From contig CP051139.1 in assembly GCA_001592805.2 (NCBI GenBank), forward strand, positions 4,340,001-4,404,000: a DNA stretch of 64,000 bases, given 5' to 3'. This document shows positions 53,604-64,000 of the stretch, in pieces. Origin of the DNA: Peltaster fructicola (Eukaryota > Ascomycota > Dothideomycetes). Within the stretch, counting starts at the first letter, position 1; each line of letters opens with the position of its first letter. The position numbers and the translations under genes are program-made. The notes beneath the pieces are model-generated. The model did no database searches. It was not told the origin of the DNA and was given only the letters and a program-made list of their open reading frames with translations.

Positions 53604-55123
53604 ATGTCGTCCTGTAAGTATTGTCATTCTCTACATCCGACCTGAGATCATCTTGTGTCCTGCACCACGAATATTCTTAGCCTGGCAGATTTGATGCTGT
53701 GCGAGACAACCAGCTCAGACGAGCTGCTGGATAACACCGAATCGCCTGTCGACGAGAACTGGAACCACCTTGCTGATCCTCGTACAGTCACCAACATGCT
53801 CAACAAGCTCCACGGCCAGCCGGAAAGCTACGACAGAAAGTACGTCCACAACTCGTACCCAATCCACACAACTGACGCACACATCAGGAGCAAATACAAG
53901 TTTGGCAAGACGCTGGGAGCAGGAACGTATGGCATCGTCAAGGAAGCGGACAGCCCATCAGGCAAAGTGGCTGTGAAGATCATCCTGAAGAAGAATGTCA
54001 AGGGAAACGATAAGATGGTCATGGATGAGTTGGACATGCTGCAGCACACGAGACATCGACATATCGTCCGCTTTGTGGACTACTTCGAATCGAGGGACAA
54101 GTTCTACATTGTCACACAACTGGCGACAGGTGGAGAGCTTTTCGATCGTATCTGCCAGAAGGGTCGCTTCACGGAGAAGGATGCTTCGGATACCATGCGC
54201 CAAGTGTTGGAAGCAGTGGACTACCTGCACCACAAAGACATTGTCCATCGCGATCTGAAGCCCGAGAACCTGCTTTACTTGACCCAAGAAGAGCACTCCG
54301 ACCTTGTGCTGGCAGATTTCGGTATTGCCAAACATCTCGACAGTCCTGATGAGCAGCTCAGGACGATGGCAGGGTCTTTCGGCTATGCTGCACCAGAGGT
54401 GATGATGAAGAAAGGACACGGCAAGCCAGTCGATATGTGGTCGCTTGGAGTCATCACATACACCTTGCTCTGCGGCTACTCGCCTTTCAGATCCGAGTCA
54501 CTCGCTGATCTCATAGAAGAGACCAGACACGGACGGGTAGTCTTCCATGAGCGATACTGGAAGGACGTCTCCAAGGAAGCCAAGGCTTTCATCATGTCTC
54601 TGCTCAAACCGCGGGCCGACGAGCGCGCGACAAGCTCACAGGCACTGCATGATCCTTGGATTGCTGGTGTTGGTGCTACAGATCACGACTTGCTGCCAGA
54701 GATCCGCGCATACATGACACGCGCACGTCTGAAGCGTGGCATCGAGCTCGTCAAACTCGCCAACCGTATTGAGATGTTGAAGATGCAGGAGGATGAGGAG
54801 GACGAGTCGCCAGAAGAGCATGACATGCCCAGAGATGCAACAGCTGCGGCTCGTCAGGCAATCGCAGCGAAAGAGTCTCGTGGCGTCAGTGGTCTGTTTC
54901 CTCCTCAAGCGACTGTACAGAAGAAGCGCAGCTTCCGTAACATGACCAAGGGTGCCATCTTCCGCGAGGTGAGGGATAGTCTTTGTTGTTATACCAGAGC
55001 TAACATCTGCAGGTCGTTCTCGCAAAGGTCAGGGAGATGAAGGCAGAGCAAGAACAGAAGAAGATGCTCGAGCAAGCGACGATGCATTCTCCACCACCGT
55101 CGTCGCACTCATCTGCACGATAG
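53604..55123 (+). CDS. Calcium/calmodulin-dependent protein kinase
   Basis: Exons 53604-53613, 53689-54968 and 55013-55123 give 466 residues. The first exon is only 10 bases (MSS plus one base) and rests on a good GTAAGT donor and a GGCAG acceptor that keep frame; otherwise translation could start at a Met five codons into exon 2. Kinase domain about 73-335: LGAGTYGIVKEA, Lys100 in VAVK, HRDLKPENLLYL with Asp192, ADFGIAK, APEVMMKKGHG. A basic amphipathic stretch after the domain (YMTRARLKRGIELVKLANR, about 356-374) is the likely autoinhibitory and calmodulin-binding region. The LATGGELFDRI motif and overall order match fungal CaMKI/CMK kinases. It acts in the cytosol in calcium signalling. 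Confidence 0.92.
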
Positions 55124-55206
55124 GGTCGTATTGAGTCGTGAAGCAGTCTGTTGATGCCTCGTACCTAGGATACCACAATATCTATGCAGTCACTTCATCG
55201 TGAGCA

Positions 55207-55513
55207 TCATGAATGGTTTAGTGTGTTGGCGACCGCAGCTCGTGCCTGATTGAGCTCCTGATCGATACCTGCTGCTTGCCTAGATTTGACCTTGCCATGA
55301 AGCTCGATGAGATCCTTCACTCGCTGGAGATCCGCATCCTTTTCAGAAAGTGTCTCCGTCTTGGGTCCATCAGCTCGAGCGCTGACGAGCGCCAATGCTG
55401 CGTTTTGGTCCTACGGGAAGAAGTTAACCATGATCAGCTGAATTTAGCAAGTCACATACGCATAAGCCTGGCTGCAGTGAGGTGAAGTCTGATAGCAGCT
55501 CTGCGACACGCAT
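55207..55513 (-). CDS. Small coiled-coil protein, 85 residues
   Basis: Exons 55513-55460 and 55410-55207 (49-base GTATGT...GTAG intron) give 85 residues. The N-terminus MRVAELLSDFTSLQPGL is followed by DQNAALALVSARADG and a long amphipathic helix (LSEKDADLQRVKDLIELHGKVKS and on to ELNQARAAVANTL). No signal peptide. The size and all-helical shape suit a small subunit of a larger complex, such as a kinetochore or vesicle-tethering assembly, but I recognise no family. It is convergent with the kinase gene and divergent from the PWI gene. Confidence 0.6.
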
Positions 55514-55755
55514 CTTGTCTGTCTGGGCTTGTGAACAGACCTTACAGCAGCAGCAGAGGGAGTGTGATCTGAGCTGATTTCCGCATGACTCATGTGCGCA
55601 CATCATGGCGCGCTAGCAGCACGCGAGCTCAATAAAACACACTAAATTCGGCAAGCTACATCATCTTTCAGTATAAACAATCTTGAGCCTCGCGCTGCAG
55701 CACTTCTAACAGCTTCTTCACACCAACCACTCAGACTACACGAAACGCATCCAAC

Positions 55756-57018
55756 ATGTCGGCCGCGCTCTCCACTGACGTGGATGCGCGGGCACTACGA
55801 ACCACCAAGTTTCCTGCCGAGTTTAACATCAAGCTCGACACATCCAAGGTGAACAAGCCTGTCATCAAAAAATGGATCTCCGACCGAATCACAACCATCC
55901 TTAGTATGGATGATGATGTTGTGTCAGAATTGATCTTCGACGAGGTGGAAAAGCGTTTTGTGAGTAGTCTCATTCCTTCCTTGAACAAAGTACTGACAGA
56001 TCACACAGCCAAACATTAAGGCCTTGCAGATCACCCTTGGAGGGTTCCTCAACAAGGATGCCCCACAATTTTGTGCTCAGTTGTGGTCCTTGTTGATCAG
56101 CGCTGAGAAGAGCCCGTCAGGAGTTCCAAAGGAGCTGCTCGAGGCCAAGAAGCAAGAGCTCGAGCGCGAGCGTGTACGTGTATCGAGGCCGTTAACATGA
56201 GCCACACTAACATTACCCAGCTCGAAGAGGAGCAAGCTAGAGATCTTGCTAGCCGCCGCCAAGAGACCGAACGTGATCACGAGCGAGAGGTCGACGACCT
56301 GAGACGTCGAGATCGTGCTGACAGACACGATCGTTACGATCGTGACAGGCGTTCTCCATCACCGCCGCGACGTCGCCGTGATCGAAGCCGTGATCGCTCT
56401 CCACCACGAGACACCGACAGTTACGTCCCTCGTGATCGCCGCTACAGAGACGACAGACGCCAACGTCGCTCGCCATCGTACGACGACAGACGTAAGCATC
56501 GCTCGCCATCGCAAGATGACAGACGCTCGCGCTCCCGCTCCAAATCTCGTGATGATCGACGCACCCGCTCTAGGTCTCATGATGACCGACGCTCACGCTC
56601 CAGATCCCATGATGGTCGACGCTCACGCTCTCGTTCACGGTCTCGTTCACCAGCTCGCCATAAGCGATACCGTTCACCTGACTACGACTACAAGCCAAAG
56701 CGACGTCGCATGGCTCGCGATCGCCGCCCTCGTCCTCCAGGAGGCTACTTTGCCAACGCCAACGCAAAAAGTATGGGTCCAACACGACGTCGACGAAACA
56801 CATCTTCCCCACTCACACCCAAACGCAAGAGTTCAAAGTCTCCAACTCCACCTCCTGAAGCAGAACACAAGCGCACAAAGCGAGAGCTTTCTGCGGACGA
56901 TCTCATGTCAGGCATCAAGCATGGCGGTCATCGTAGTGATGCTGGAAGATTGAGCCCGGAGACTGAACACGACACCGCAACCGACAACCACAACCACAGA
57001 AAGGAGGGCACTAACTAA
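55756..57018 (+). CDS. PWI-domain, RS-rich splicing protein (SRRM1-like)
   Basis: Exons 55756-55959, 56009-56173 and 56221-57018 give 388 residues. The PWI domain at about 25-115 shows VNKPVIKKWISDRI, DDVVSELIFDEVEKRFPNIKALQITLGGFL and FCAQLWSLLISAEK with SPSGVPKELLE, which is the nucleic-acid-binding fold of SRm160. The rest is an RS domain built from DDRRxRSRS-type repeats (about 180-250), the typical substrate of SR kinases, then a Pro/Lys-rich tail with a conserved ELSADDLMSGI motif. Role: nuclear splicing coactivator and mRNP factor linking exons to 3'-end processing, by family. Confidence 0.92.
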
Positions 57019-57477
57019 TTTTCAATAGGGGAATGAACCGTCGACTACGGATGCCTTGGAGGACTGCACTCGTTTCAGCAAAAGCATGCAAGGCTCTCCG
57101 CACACCGGTGCACCCGGTGCAACAAGGGAGGATGACAAACCAGAGTTTCTCTACTACAAGGATGTCGGTGCACATCGTGCAACAAGGGAGGATTACAAAG
57201 CTCTAATATGTGCACAATACGCCAAGCAATTTGGGAGGAATGCTAAGATAAGAATATGGGCCATCGATCAGCGACAGCTCAACATGAGCACACTGCACTC
57301 AAGGTTGAATGCTGAGATGACGTGGACCCACGATCAATGATGTGTAAGATAAGCAAGGTCTACATACTTGCTACTAAACTCGTTACAAACCCTTGATGGC
57401 GTCACCCAATCGTTGTTAAGAGCCTCGCACTGACAACTTGCAGCAGATCCGCTTGATGCTCACCGAGGGCTACACGA
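57019..57477. other. Intergenic region with a 60-base tandem duplication
   Basis: Between the PWI gene and the quinone reductase. A tandem duplication lies at 57105-57202: the sequence starting ggtgcac and running through gtgcaacaagggaggat recurs exactly 60 bases later with few differences. In one frame (57056-57340, no ATG start) it reads as a repeated GAxxATREDxK unit within a 95-codon open frame. The rest shows nothing. Confidence 0.45.
57108..57200 (+). repeat. Imperfect 60-base-period direct repeat
   Basis: Copies begin at 57108 and 57168. The aligned 33-base parts share gtgcaacaagggaggat and acaaa, with about four mismatches. The repeat keeps one reading frame open, giving GAPGATREDDK and GAHRATREDYK. 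Confidence 0.7.
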
Positions 57478-58221
57478 CTACGCAGACTTCGCCACAGTCT
57501 CCCAGAAGAACTTGCCCTGAGCTCGTGCGATCTCGAGTTCAAGTGCTGTGGGCTGGCGCGAGCCATCGCCTCCCTGGTACGATCAGTCAAGTATCATATG
57601 CCCATCTCATTCTACTCACCGCAAAGGTACCTGCACCCCATGGAGAACCACCGTGGACCTCGGAGAGGCTACCAAGCTGTTCCGACGCTGGCTTGTAACC
57701 GACAGGAACGAAGATGATTCCATGGTGAGCGAGTGTGCTCATGGTAGCCAGTGCAGTGCTCTCCTGTCCACCTCCCATAGTGGCAGTGCTGATGAAGAGT
57801 CCTGCGTACTTGCCGTGAAGGCTTTGCTTCTGCCATAAACCTCCGGTATGGTCCCAGAAAGCTTTCCACTGTGCTGGGAAGTTACCGTAACGGGTTGGAA
57901 TGCCGAGGAGGAACCCATCGTACTCGGTGAGCTTCTGAGGGTCGGTGAGTTCTTGAATGCTAGTGTCCTTGGGTGGTGCATGCATCTTGGTGAGAACGTC
58001 TTGTGAGAGAGTCTCTGGCACACGATACAGGTCGACGGTGCCTCCTGCTGCTTTGATACCCTCGGCTTCCGCCTCGGCCAGCTTCTGGATGTGGCCATAG
58101 AGTGAGTACTACCGAATCGTTAGTCATGCATTCGATCTGGGCTACAATTCGAGCAAGCTTGCTCAAGTCGTAGGCCTCCAACATAAAGACTTACGAAGAC
58201 GATAGCGATCTTTGGAGCCAT
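57478..58221 (-). CDS. WrbA-type flavodoxin-like NAD(P)H:quinone oxidoreductase
   Basis: Exons 58221-58195, 58108-57620 and 57573-57478 give 203 residues, the usual size. FMN-binding flavodoxin fold: MAPKIAIVF strand then [17 protein letters not shown] (phosphate loop region), [21 protein letters not shown] (conserved FMN-ring loop), [14 protein letters not shown], then [11 protein letters not shown] and the C-terminal helix after GGDGSRQPT. It performs two-electron reduction of quinones with NAD(P)H, protecting against redox cycling, in the cytosol or at eisosomes as for yeast Pst2/Ycp4/Rfs1. It sits 269 bases downstream of the FMN monooxygenase gene on the same strand. Confidence 0.93.
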
Positions 58222-58490
58222 GTTGTGTAATTTCAAGGACGATGTAGTTGTGTGAGAAGGAAGTAAGTGTTGTCTCGAGGACAAGGAGCTATTTGAAGCA
58301 GGCATTGGATAGCTACGTGAGCCAAGCTCGCCGCTGGAATTTCGACTTAATTATCCTGGATTATGCAACACCTGCATTGAAGACACCTACTGATGGAGCC
58401 ATTCGCAGGGTAGTCGCATTCTTTGTCAAGGATCTTCCACCTCTGAGATCAAATGATGCTAACTCGGCAGCCGATGCGCGGCTGGCGGAC

Positions 58491-60080
58491 TCATGTCGGC
58501 ACAGGATGAGCATCACTGCTCTCATCAGCACGCCACCTGTATGTCGAAGCAATATGCGCTGCAGGAGGCCCCTTCTGGCCCGCTTTGCGGTAGAAGTTCT
58601 CTCGATACGTACCGCCAGGCACTGCATAGTCATCCCAGAACTGGCCCCTCTTCTTCAGCTCCGGTAGCAAGAGCTCGGCAATGTCCTTGAAGGACTGTGG
58701 AAAGACCACATATGCAAAGTTGAAACCATCAACATCTGTTTCGGCAACCCACCTCTCAAGCTCGTCGGCGACTTGCATTGGCGTGCCTACGAGGATGGGA
58801 CCATTTCCACCGATGGAGACATGCTCTGCCACGGTGTGCTTCGTCCACTTGGAGCTCCCTTTGTCTGGAGCAAAGCGAGCATAGGCTTCCACTGTCGATT
58901 TGACAGCATTGCTTTCGACCTGTCTGAGCTCTTCGTCGTCTCCATACTTGTCAAGGTCGATGCCAGTCCAGCCGCCGAACAACGCAAGTGCACCTTCGTG
59001 AGAAGCGTACTTACGATACTCAGTCAGCTTGTCTTGAGCTTCTTGCTCAGTCTTACCAATGATCGGTGTCACAAGAGCGAGAACTTTGAGGTCGTTCGGG
59101 TCGCGACCATATGCTGCTGCTTTCGCGCGAATCTCAGCTATGCTCTTAGCACTAACCTGAGGAGCATGGGATGAGATGAAGATGCCTTCCGCGTGTTGAG
59201 CCGCAAACTCTTTGCCTTTGCTCGATGTACCAGCTTGCAACAGAAGAGGTGTTCTCTGAGGACTAGGCTGGCAGATGTGAGGACCTGACACCTTGAAGAA
59301 CTTCCCTTCGTGGTTGATCTTTCTGATCAACGATGGGTCTGAGTATATGCCCCTCTCGCGGTCAAGTTTGACAGCGTCGTCGCGCCATGATGCTTCGAAA
59401 AGCTTGTACATCACATGGATGTACTCATCAGCTTGTGCATAACGATCGTCATGTTGCAGCTGCTGAGTCTGGCCCATGTTTCGAGCAGCCGAGTCAAGGT
59501 AGCTGGTTACGATCTGATTGATCTCAGTCAGCTTCACTCAGTCCATGCGAAAGTACTCACATTCCAGCCTACACGACCTTTCGTGAGATGATCCACGGTC
59601 GAAAGGCGGCGTGCAAGATGGTATGGCTGCTCATATGTTGTCGATGCTGTTACACCAAAGCCAATGCTTTTTGTGGCTGCTGCCATCGCAGAAACTACCA
59701 CTAGAGGCTCGTTCACCGGCCATTGCGCGCCTGCTGTGATCGCAGGCTCCAGTGAGTCTCGATATACATCATAGCCACCTGCAATGGTCAGTAACGTCTT
59801 GGTTGAGCACTCGAGCACATACCGAGGACGTCGGCAATAAAGATGCCATGGAATTTAGCATCTTCAAGAAGTTTTGCAAGCTCAACCCAATGGTCTACAT
59901 CGTTGAACTTCCAAGACTCGTCCTGAGGATGTCGCCAGAGTCCAGGGGACTGATGACCGCTGCCTGAGGACCGACGGGATTAGTAAGCGAAATGCTGTGC
60001 TTCGACGACATACACATCTCGACGAAAGCATTGATGATGTAGCTCTTCTTGGGGCGAGCATTCTCGCTGCTCGTTGCCAT
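58491..60080 (-). CDS. NtaA/SnaA/DszA-type FMN-dependent monooxygenase
   Basis: Exons 60080-60014, 59963-59823, 59778-59561 and 59513-58491 give 482 residues. Each junction keeps the family sequence: VEMCSGHQSPGLWRHP, then KLLEDAKFHGIFIADVLGGYDVY, then TKGRVGWN followed by IVTSYLDSAARNMG. The protein is a bacterial-luciferase-like TIM barrel using FMNH2 and O2, supplied by a separate flavin reductase; members split C-S bonds or oxidise chelators and other xenobiotics. Motifs STTYEQPYHLARRLSTVDHL, YAQADEYIHVMYKLFEASW and PQRTPLLLQAGTSSKGKEFAA are clear. An in-frame Met ten codons earlier is an alternative start. The substrate is unknown. Confidence 0.93.
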
Positions 60081-60427
60081 CTTGCTCACTGACTCGGTAC
60101 TGTTGTACACCTTGGTTTGTGAAAGGTATGGAATGAAGAGCTCGCGGCTTCTGCAAGGTGATCGTCACACGAATAGCTATTGCACCATCGGTACATATGA
60201 GAGCGTATTGGACGACCTCTATGAAGGCCCACCCAATGGGATCTACTTCCCACTATGGCTCTCAAGCTGGTATTGCCTTGCCAGTGTGGCTCAGGCGCTG
60301 TGTGCGCACCGGCCGAGCACAACCAACATTGCGCGAGAAAATCACGCACTTCTCTACAATCAAGGTGAAACTCTTCTTGGCTACGTTGTATCGTACCGTG
60401 GCACCTCTATTCTCCGATCAGAAGCCA
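60081..60427. other. Monooxygenase promoter and transporter 3' flank
   Basis: A 347-base interval between same-strand genes; nothing besides promoter and terminator sequence is expected or seen. Confidence 0.45.
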
Positions 60428-61995
60428 TCATTGATGCACGAGTGCATCATCTTTGACAGCTATAGCTGCAGCTGCGGCAGCCCCTTTGTGGACTGAAACA
60501 CTACCCAACCGCCTAATCACTAGCCAGACGGGCAGTATCGAGACCGCCCAGAGCCCAAAGTTGAGATACACTGCACCAACCTGGCCCATGATTGCAATCG
60601 AGGTCAAGCCGTAAGATACTGCTTGCCAAGCAGATTCGGTGCCTCTCAGCAGCGCTGCATAGCGTATCACGTCGGACTCGTTACTTGCGAGATGGTAAAT
60701 GATGAAATATCTACAGAACGTGTTAGTAGCTTCACTTGTATTGGCTGCTGTCCTTACAGGTAGAGATAGTTGAGCTGGAAGCCAATGGTAAGCAGCACAT
60801 AGACCCCGAACGCTGATCCAAAGCCACTGCTCGACCAGTCGAATGTTGGAGACGTACGCTGGAACCGAGTTACTAGGACAGTCGCCCAGGTCCACCAGCC
60901 GCCTTGAAGGATCACAATCGTCCAGAAGGAGGATCGAGCTCGAAGCTTTAGAGCGGTTTCTGATCGATCAAGCCAGTGGCCTAAGAAATTACCTGAGATG
61001 ACAGCAACAATGCCAGAGAGGAAGGATCCGAGAGCTCTTGAGCGGACTGTGAACCACACTACAGGGTTCAGATCAAGCCATCCATCACTAGATGTACTTA
61101 CAGGCAAGATAGGTGAAGAACACAGCTTCAGCGAAGACTGCCTGGCCAATGAACAGAACAATCAAGAGAAACCTCTTGCTGATGAACAGTCGGGTGGTTG
61201 CTTTGATCTCGAACCAAGGATTCTCAATGATACTTAGGTTGACTCTCCTGCCATCCTTCCGTTCCACTTGATGAGGACGATTCAGGAGGAAGGCCACGAA
61301 CGGACCAGCGGACTGGATAGCGATGAAGACGAGAAATACTGTGTAGGATACCTTGCCAGCTTGGTCGCCATCGGCATTAATCCCAAGATTGATGGCACCA
61401 CCCAGGATCTGCCCAGCTAGGCGATATGTCAACCAATAGCCTAGAGCTTTACCTTTGTTCCAAGGCTCCGGGTATGCTATAGCGATAGCGGCTTCTGCCA
61501 TCCAAAGGAGACCAGCAGACACACCGCATAGTGCTGCACCAAGAAGCACAAGCCATTGGTTGCCGTACCTGTTGTTGGCATATAGCCCTGCTGCATAAGG
61601 AGCATAACCGATGCTGCCATGGGTCAGCAAACGGGATGGTAACAGGGTTTGACATACGTTCCGACGATCAAAGCTCCCTTTATGCCAATGTAGCGAACGA
61701 CGACGCTAGAGAAGAAACAGGAGACAACCATCAGGCAGAACGTCAGAGCATTGGCAGCATTCACCAGCGTTGGCGACTGTTGACCTCCTGCGCCCAGCGA
61801 GTTCATGGCACCCCATATACCCGGTGCTGCAAAGTTGCATAAACCAAGTATGGTGAGGTTATAGAATGTCGAACGATACCATCGTACTTGCGGTCGTCAG
61901 CGAGGATCGAGTCTTGCCATGACTTGCATACCAGGATGCCTTCGTTCTTCTGACGAAGTGCTCGTACTGCTTGCCGTTTCGTCAATCCTGCCCAT
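60428..61995 (-). CDS. UNC93-like MFS transporter (DUF895)
   Basis: Exons 61995-61932, 61886-61658, 61613-61102, 61058-60758 and 60710-60428 give 462 residues. Splicing rebuilds the family start VRWYRSTFYNLTILGLCNF, AAPGIWGAMNSLGAGGQ, then TIGYAPYAAGLYANNR and LWMAEAAIAIAYPEP, and EPWNKGKALGYWLTYRLAGQ. About eleven or twelve membrane segments are visible. The middle loop (HQVERKDGRRVNL) and the late YLYFIIYHLASNESDVIRYAALLRGTESA segment are typical of fungal DUF895 proteins. Members are related to MFS carriers, but their cargo is mostly unknown. The gene is 347 bases from the monooxygenase start, so both genes may belong to one pathway. Confidence 0.9.
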
Positions 61996-62345
61996 CGTTG
62001 ACTCTGTTGATTAATTCAGACGTGCGTCCTGAACAGAAAATCGTTCATTGTCGTATGCGAGTTATGTCTACGATCACGCCATATGCAGGCGTTTCATTTG
62101 ACCCACTCCAGATTGTTAGATTCATAGCTATTGTTAAGTTGTGCAAGAAGCAGGAACAGCAATATCTGAAGATATACTGTCGTTGCGCCAGAAGTACTGC
62201 AAGCACGCCATCGGCTCGAGCTTGATGTACACTGCTCTTCAGAAATACAACCTACCTCATCCTGCAGAGACCAGACCGAGCAATTCTCTGAATCATGATG
62301 CATGCATACAACGTGCTACGCACGTGTGAAGAACAAGATCTATTC
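61996..62345. other. Transporter promoter and phosphatase 3' flank
   Basis: A 350-base interval between same-strand genes with no coding signal. Confidence 0.45.
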
Positions 62346-63875
62346 TTACTGATTGACAAATGCTGTCGTGTGACTCTTGTAGAGCACCGATGAGTCGAGC
62401 AAGGTGCCATTGGATGACTCGTAGAAATCGATGCCGAGGTGGTTGGCATCTTTGAACCTCATAGTAGCGTAGCTGAAGTCATCAGCGTATGCAAAGACGT
62501 TACCAGTGTAATTGCTGCCGACAGCTGAAAGTCCCTCGATGTTTCCAGGGCCACCAGCGATGATGTACATTGGTGCCTTGGGATTGTTCATGCCGGCAGA
62601 ATCAACAGTCTGGTTGTATACTGGCAAAAATCGCTGAGAGTTGTGCACGTGGCCGAAGACACCGACGTCGACACCATACTTGTAGAAAAGACCTTCGAAT
62701 GCGGTCTGGCAGGATGTGCAGATGTTGTCGCTGCCACCAGTAGAGTACCATGGACGGTGCCCGGCGACAATGAGCCACGGAGTGCGTGTGCGGTCGACGC
62801 TGGCAAGATCAGCTTCAAGGAAATTGAGCTGTTGACCTGGCTGGCCGAACGGCCCTCCGTTGAGTCCCTGGGAACCTCCCTGGCCATCTGGTGCGTTCGG
62901 GAAGTCGGTCTCAGTGTTGATCATGGTGATATGTGCCAGGCCATACTCGAAAGAGTACCAAAACGGTGGATTGGACAGCTGCTGGGCGATCTTTGCATTC
63001 GACACTGCAGTAGTGTTTGTGGATGTAGAGTTGAAGGCGATCGGCATAGTCTTGCCGAAGCGAGTCATGAAATCAGTGAAGTTGCTCTGGCCCTCCGGGC
63101 AGGTTGCGCTGGTGTCTGGGATCTCAGTGCAGTCGGCTTCGTGGTTACCAGGACTGGCCATGTATGCCTTCCTGCCGGCGACCGGGGCGAGCTGGTTGTA
63201 GAATGTCTCGAGGATAGCCTCATATGCGTCCCGGCCAGACAAAAGGTTGTCTGGCTTGAGGTACCAGTCGTCCGCATAGGCGAAGTCTCCTGGGTGGATA
63301 ACGAATTCGTAGTCATCGACGGTCCTTGCAAGAGCACCAATGGTAGAATGGTTGAGCTCAGGTTGGACCTGTGGGATTGTGTCTCGCTTCTTGGTGGTGA
63401 AGCCATCCTGTCCATAGACTCCAAGGTCAACTACCAGATCGACATTGAATGGTGTCGTGTCGCCAGCCTGTCGAGGTGCGACGAAGTGCTCGACTGAGGA
63501 GTTGGTGGACACAATCTTGTAGTAGTAGGTATTGGCAGGTGTGAGTCCAGGAAGTGTCACTGCATGAAAGTACGTCCTGCTCGTGCCGTATGTAGTCTGA
63601 TCGTTGTTGCAGACCTGGGATGAGAGATTGCTGCTCGAGGTACCGTACTGCACGCAGGACTGATCAAGCTTGCCGTAAGTGTTCCAGCCAACAGACATTG
63701 CTAGGAGATGTCAGCTCAGCCATCGTCAACGAGAGATCTGCTCACCATTCGGACCAACGATTGCGAGACGCTGTTGCACAGGTGTCGTCACGTCTTGAGG
63801 TACAGGAGGATAGTTAGCTGCAGCAGCTCCAGCCACGAGGGCGGATAATGCCAATGGGAGTGTGTTCGCGACCAT
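62346..63875 (-). CDS. Secreted purple acid phosphatase
   Basis: Exons 63875-63746 and 63700-62346 (45-base GTGAGC...CTAG intron) give 494 residues. A signal peptide covers about 1-20 (LSALVAGAAAA). An N-terminal fibronectin-like domain (VGPNAMSVGWNTYGK, YYYKIVSTN) precedes the metallophosphoesterase core. The metal-ligand motifs are complete: DLG (VVDLGVYG), GDFAYADDW, GNHEADC, VAGHRPWYS and GHVHNSQR. Many N-glycosylation sites (NSS, NST, NTT, NYT) support secretion. It hydrolyses phosphate monoesters outside the cell and is usually induced by phosphate shortage. A C-terminal domain ends FVNQ, without a GPI-type tail. Confidence 0.95.
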
Positions 63876-64000
63876 TGTGAATATGACAGATTGGGATGTG
63901 CCTGAAGCAAAACAACAAGGGCAACAGACTTGCCTATGTATCCTCAAGACTACCACGCTTTTGCCACGGATATACTGCCGGATTGTAGAAGATCGACACC
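63876..64000. promoter_or_regulatory. Start of the acid phosphatase promoter
   Basis: Only 125 bases of upstream sequence remain before the window edge. No TATA element or phosphate-response site that I would defend is visible. Confidence 0.35.

Noticed and set aside
62643-63497. 284-codon frame antisense to the acid phosphatase
   Set aside because: Antisense shadow with no homology signal; the phosphatase exon explains the bias.

Overview
The window is nuclear DNA of a filamentous ascomycete (Pezizomycotina; Dothideomycetes is my guess from remembered family similarity, not a measured result). The evidence is many short spliceosomal introns of about 44-60 bases with GTRNGN donors and CTNAC-type branch sites, proteins such as DUF1770, DUF3807, a class IV chitin synthase, kexin, calcineurin B and a Misato/DML1 protein, and dense gene spacing on both strands. 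I see no intact transposon, no LTR element, no convincing tRNA or rRNA gene and no CRISPR array. I rebuilt exon models by hand from frame, splice sites and family expectation; exon ends listed in the entries keep frame throughout.

Layout. 0-7 kb: 3' part of a DH/PH-like signalling protein (+), calcineurin B (-), DUF1770 protein (+) tail-to-tail with a CPA2-type cation/proton antiporter (-), then the wreck of an ankyrin-repeat gene (6.9-7.7 kb). 8.6-14.5 kb (+): mitochondrial phosphate carrier, DML1/Misato, seven-exon sugar transporter. 14.5-17.7 kb (-): D-2-hydroxyacid dehydrogenase and a PWWP protein with a LEDGF-like C-terminal domain. 19.7-23 kb (-): two tandem C2H2 zinc-finger genes. 23.3-31.6 kb: kexin (-) head-to-head with a 1609-residue PhoD-like phosphatase (+). 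33-39.2 kb: WD40 protein (+), an uncharacterised three-exon protein (-), a secreted NucA/NucB-type nuclease (+), an ENV7/STK16-type kinase (-). 39.6-47.5 kb: class IV chitin synthase (-) head-to-head with a Sel1-repeat chitin-synthase activator (+), sharing a 2-kb upstream region. 47.7-57 kb: DUF1295 membrane protein, DUF3807 protein, a lipocalin-like small protein, TFIIS, a CaMK-type kinase, a tiny coiled-coil protein and a PWI/RS splicing protein. 57.5-63.9 kb: four genes all on the minus strand, namely a WrbA-type quinone reductase, an NtaA/DszA-type FMN monooxygenase, an UNC93/DUF895 transporter and a secreted purple acid phosphatase.

How they may work together. Most genes are unrelated housekeeping neighbours. 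Two arrangements look meaningful: the chitin synthase and its probable activator face each other across one shared upstream region, and the flavin oxidoreductase, FMN monooxygenase and transporter form a same-strand run that could be a small catabolic or detoxification cluster. Calcium signalling is represented twice (calcineurin B and a CaM kinase), and a kexin gene sits about 11 kb from a secreted nuclease that carries a Lys-Arg site before an acidic tail.
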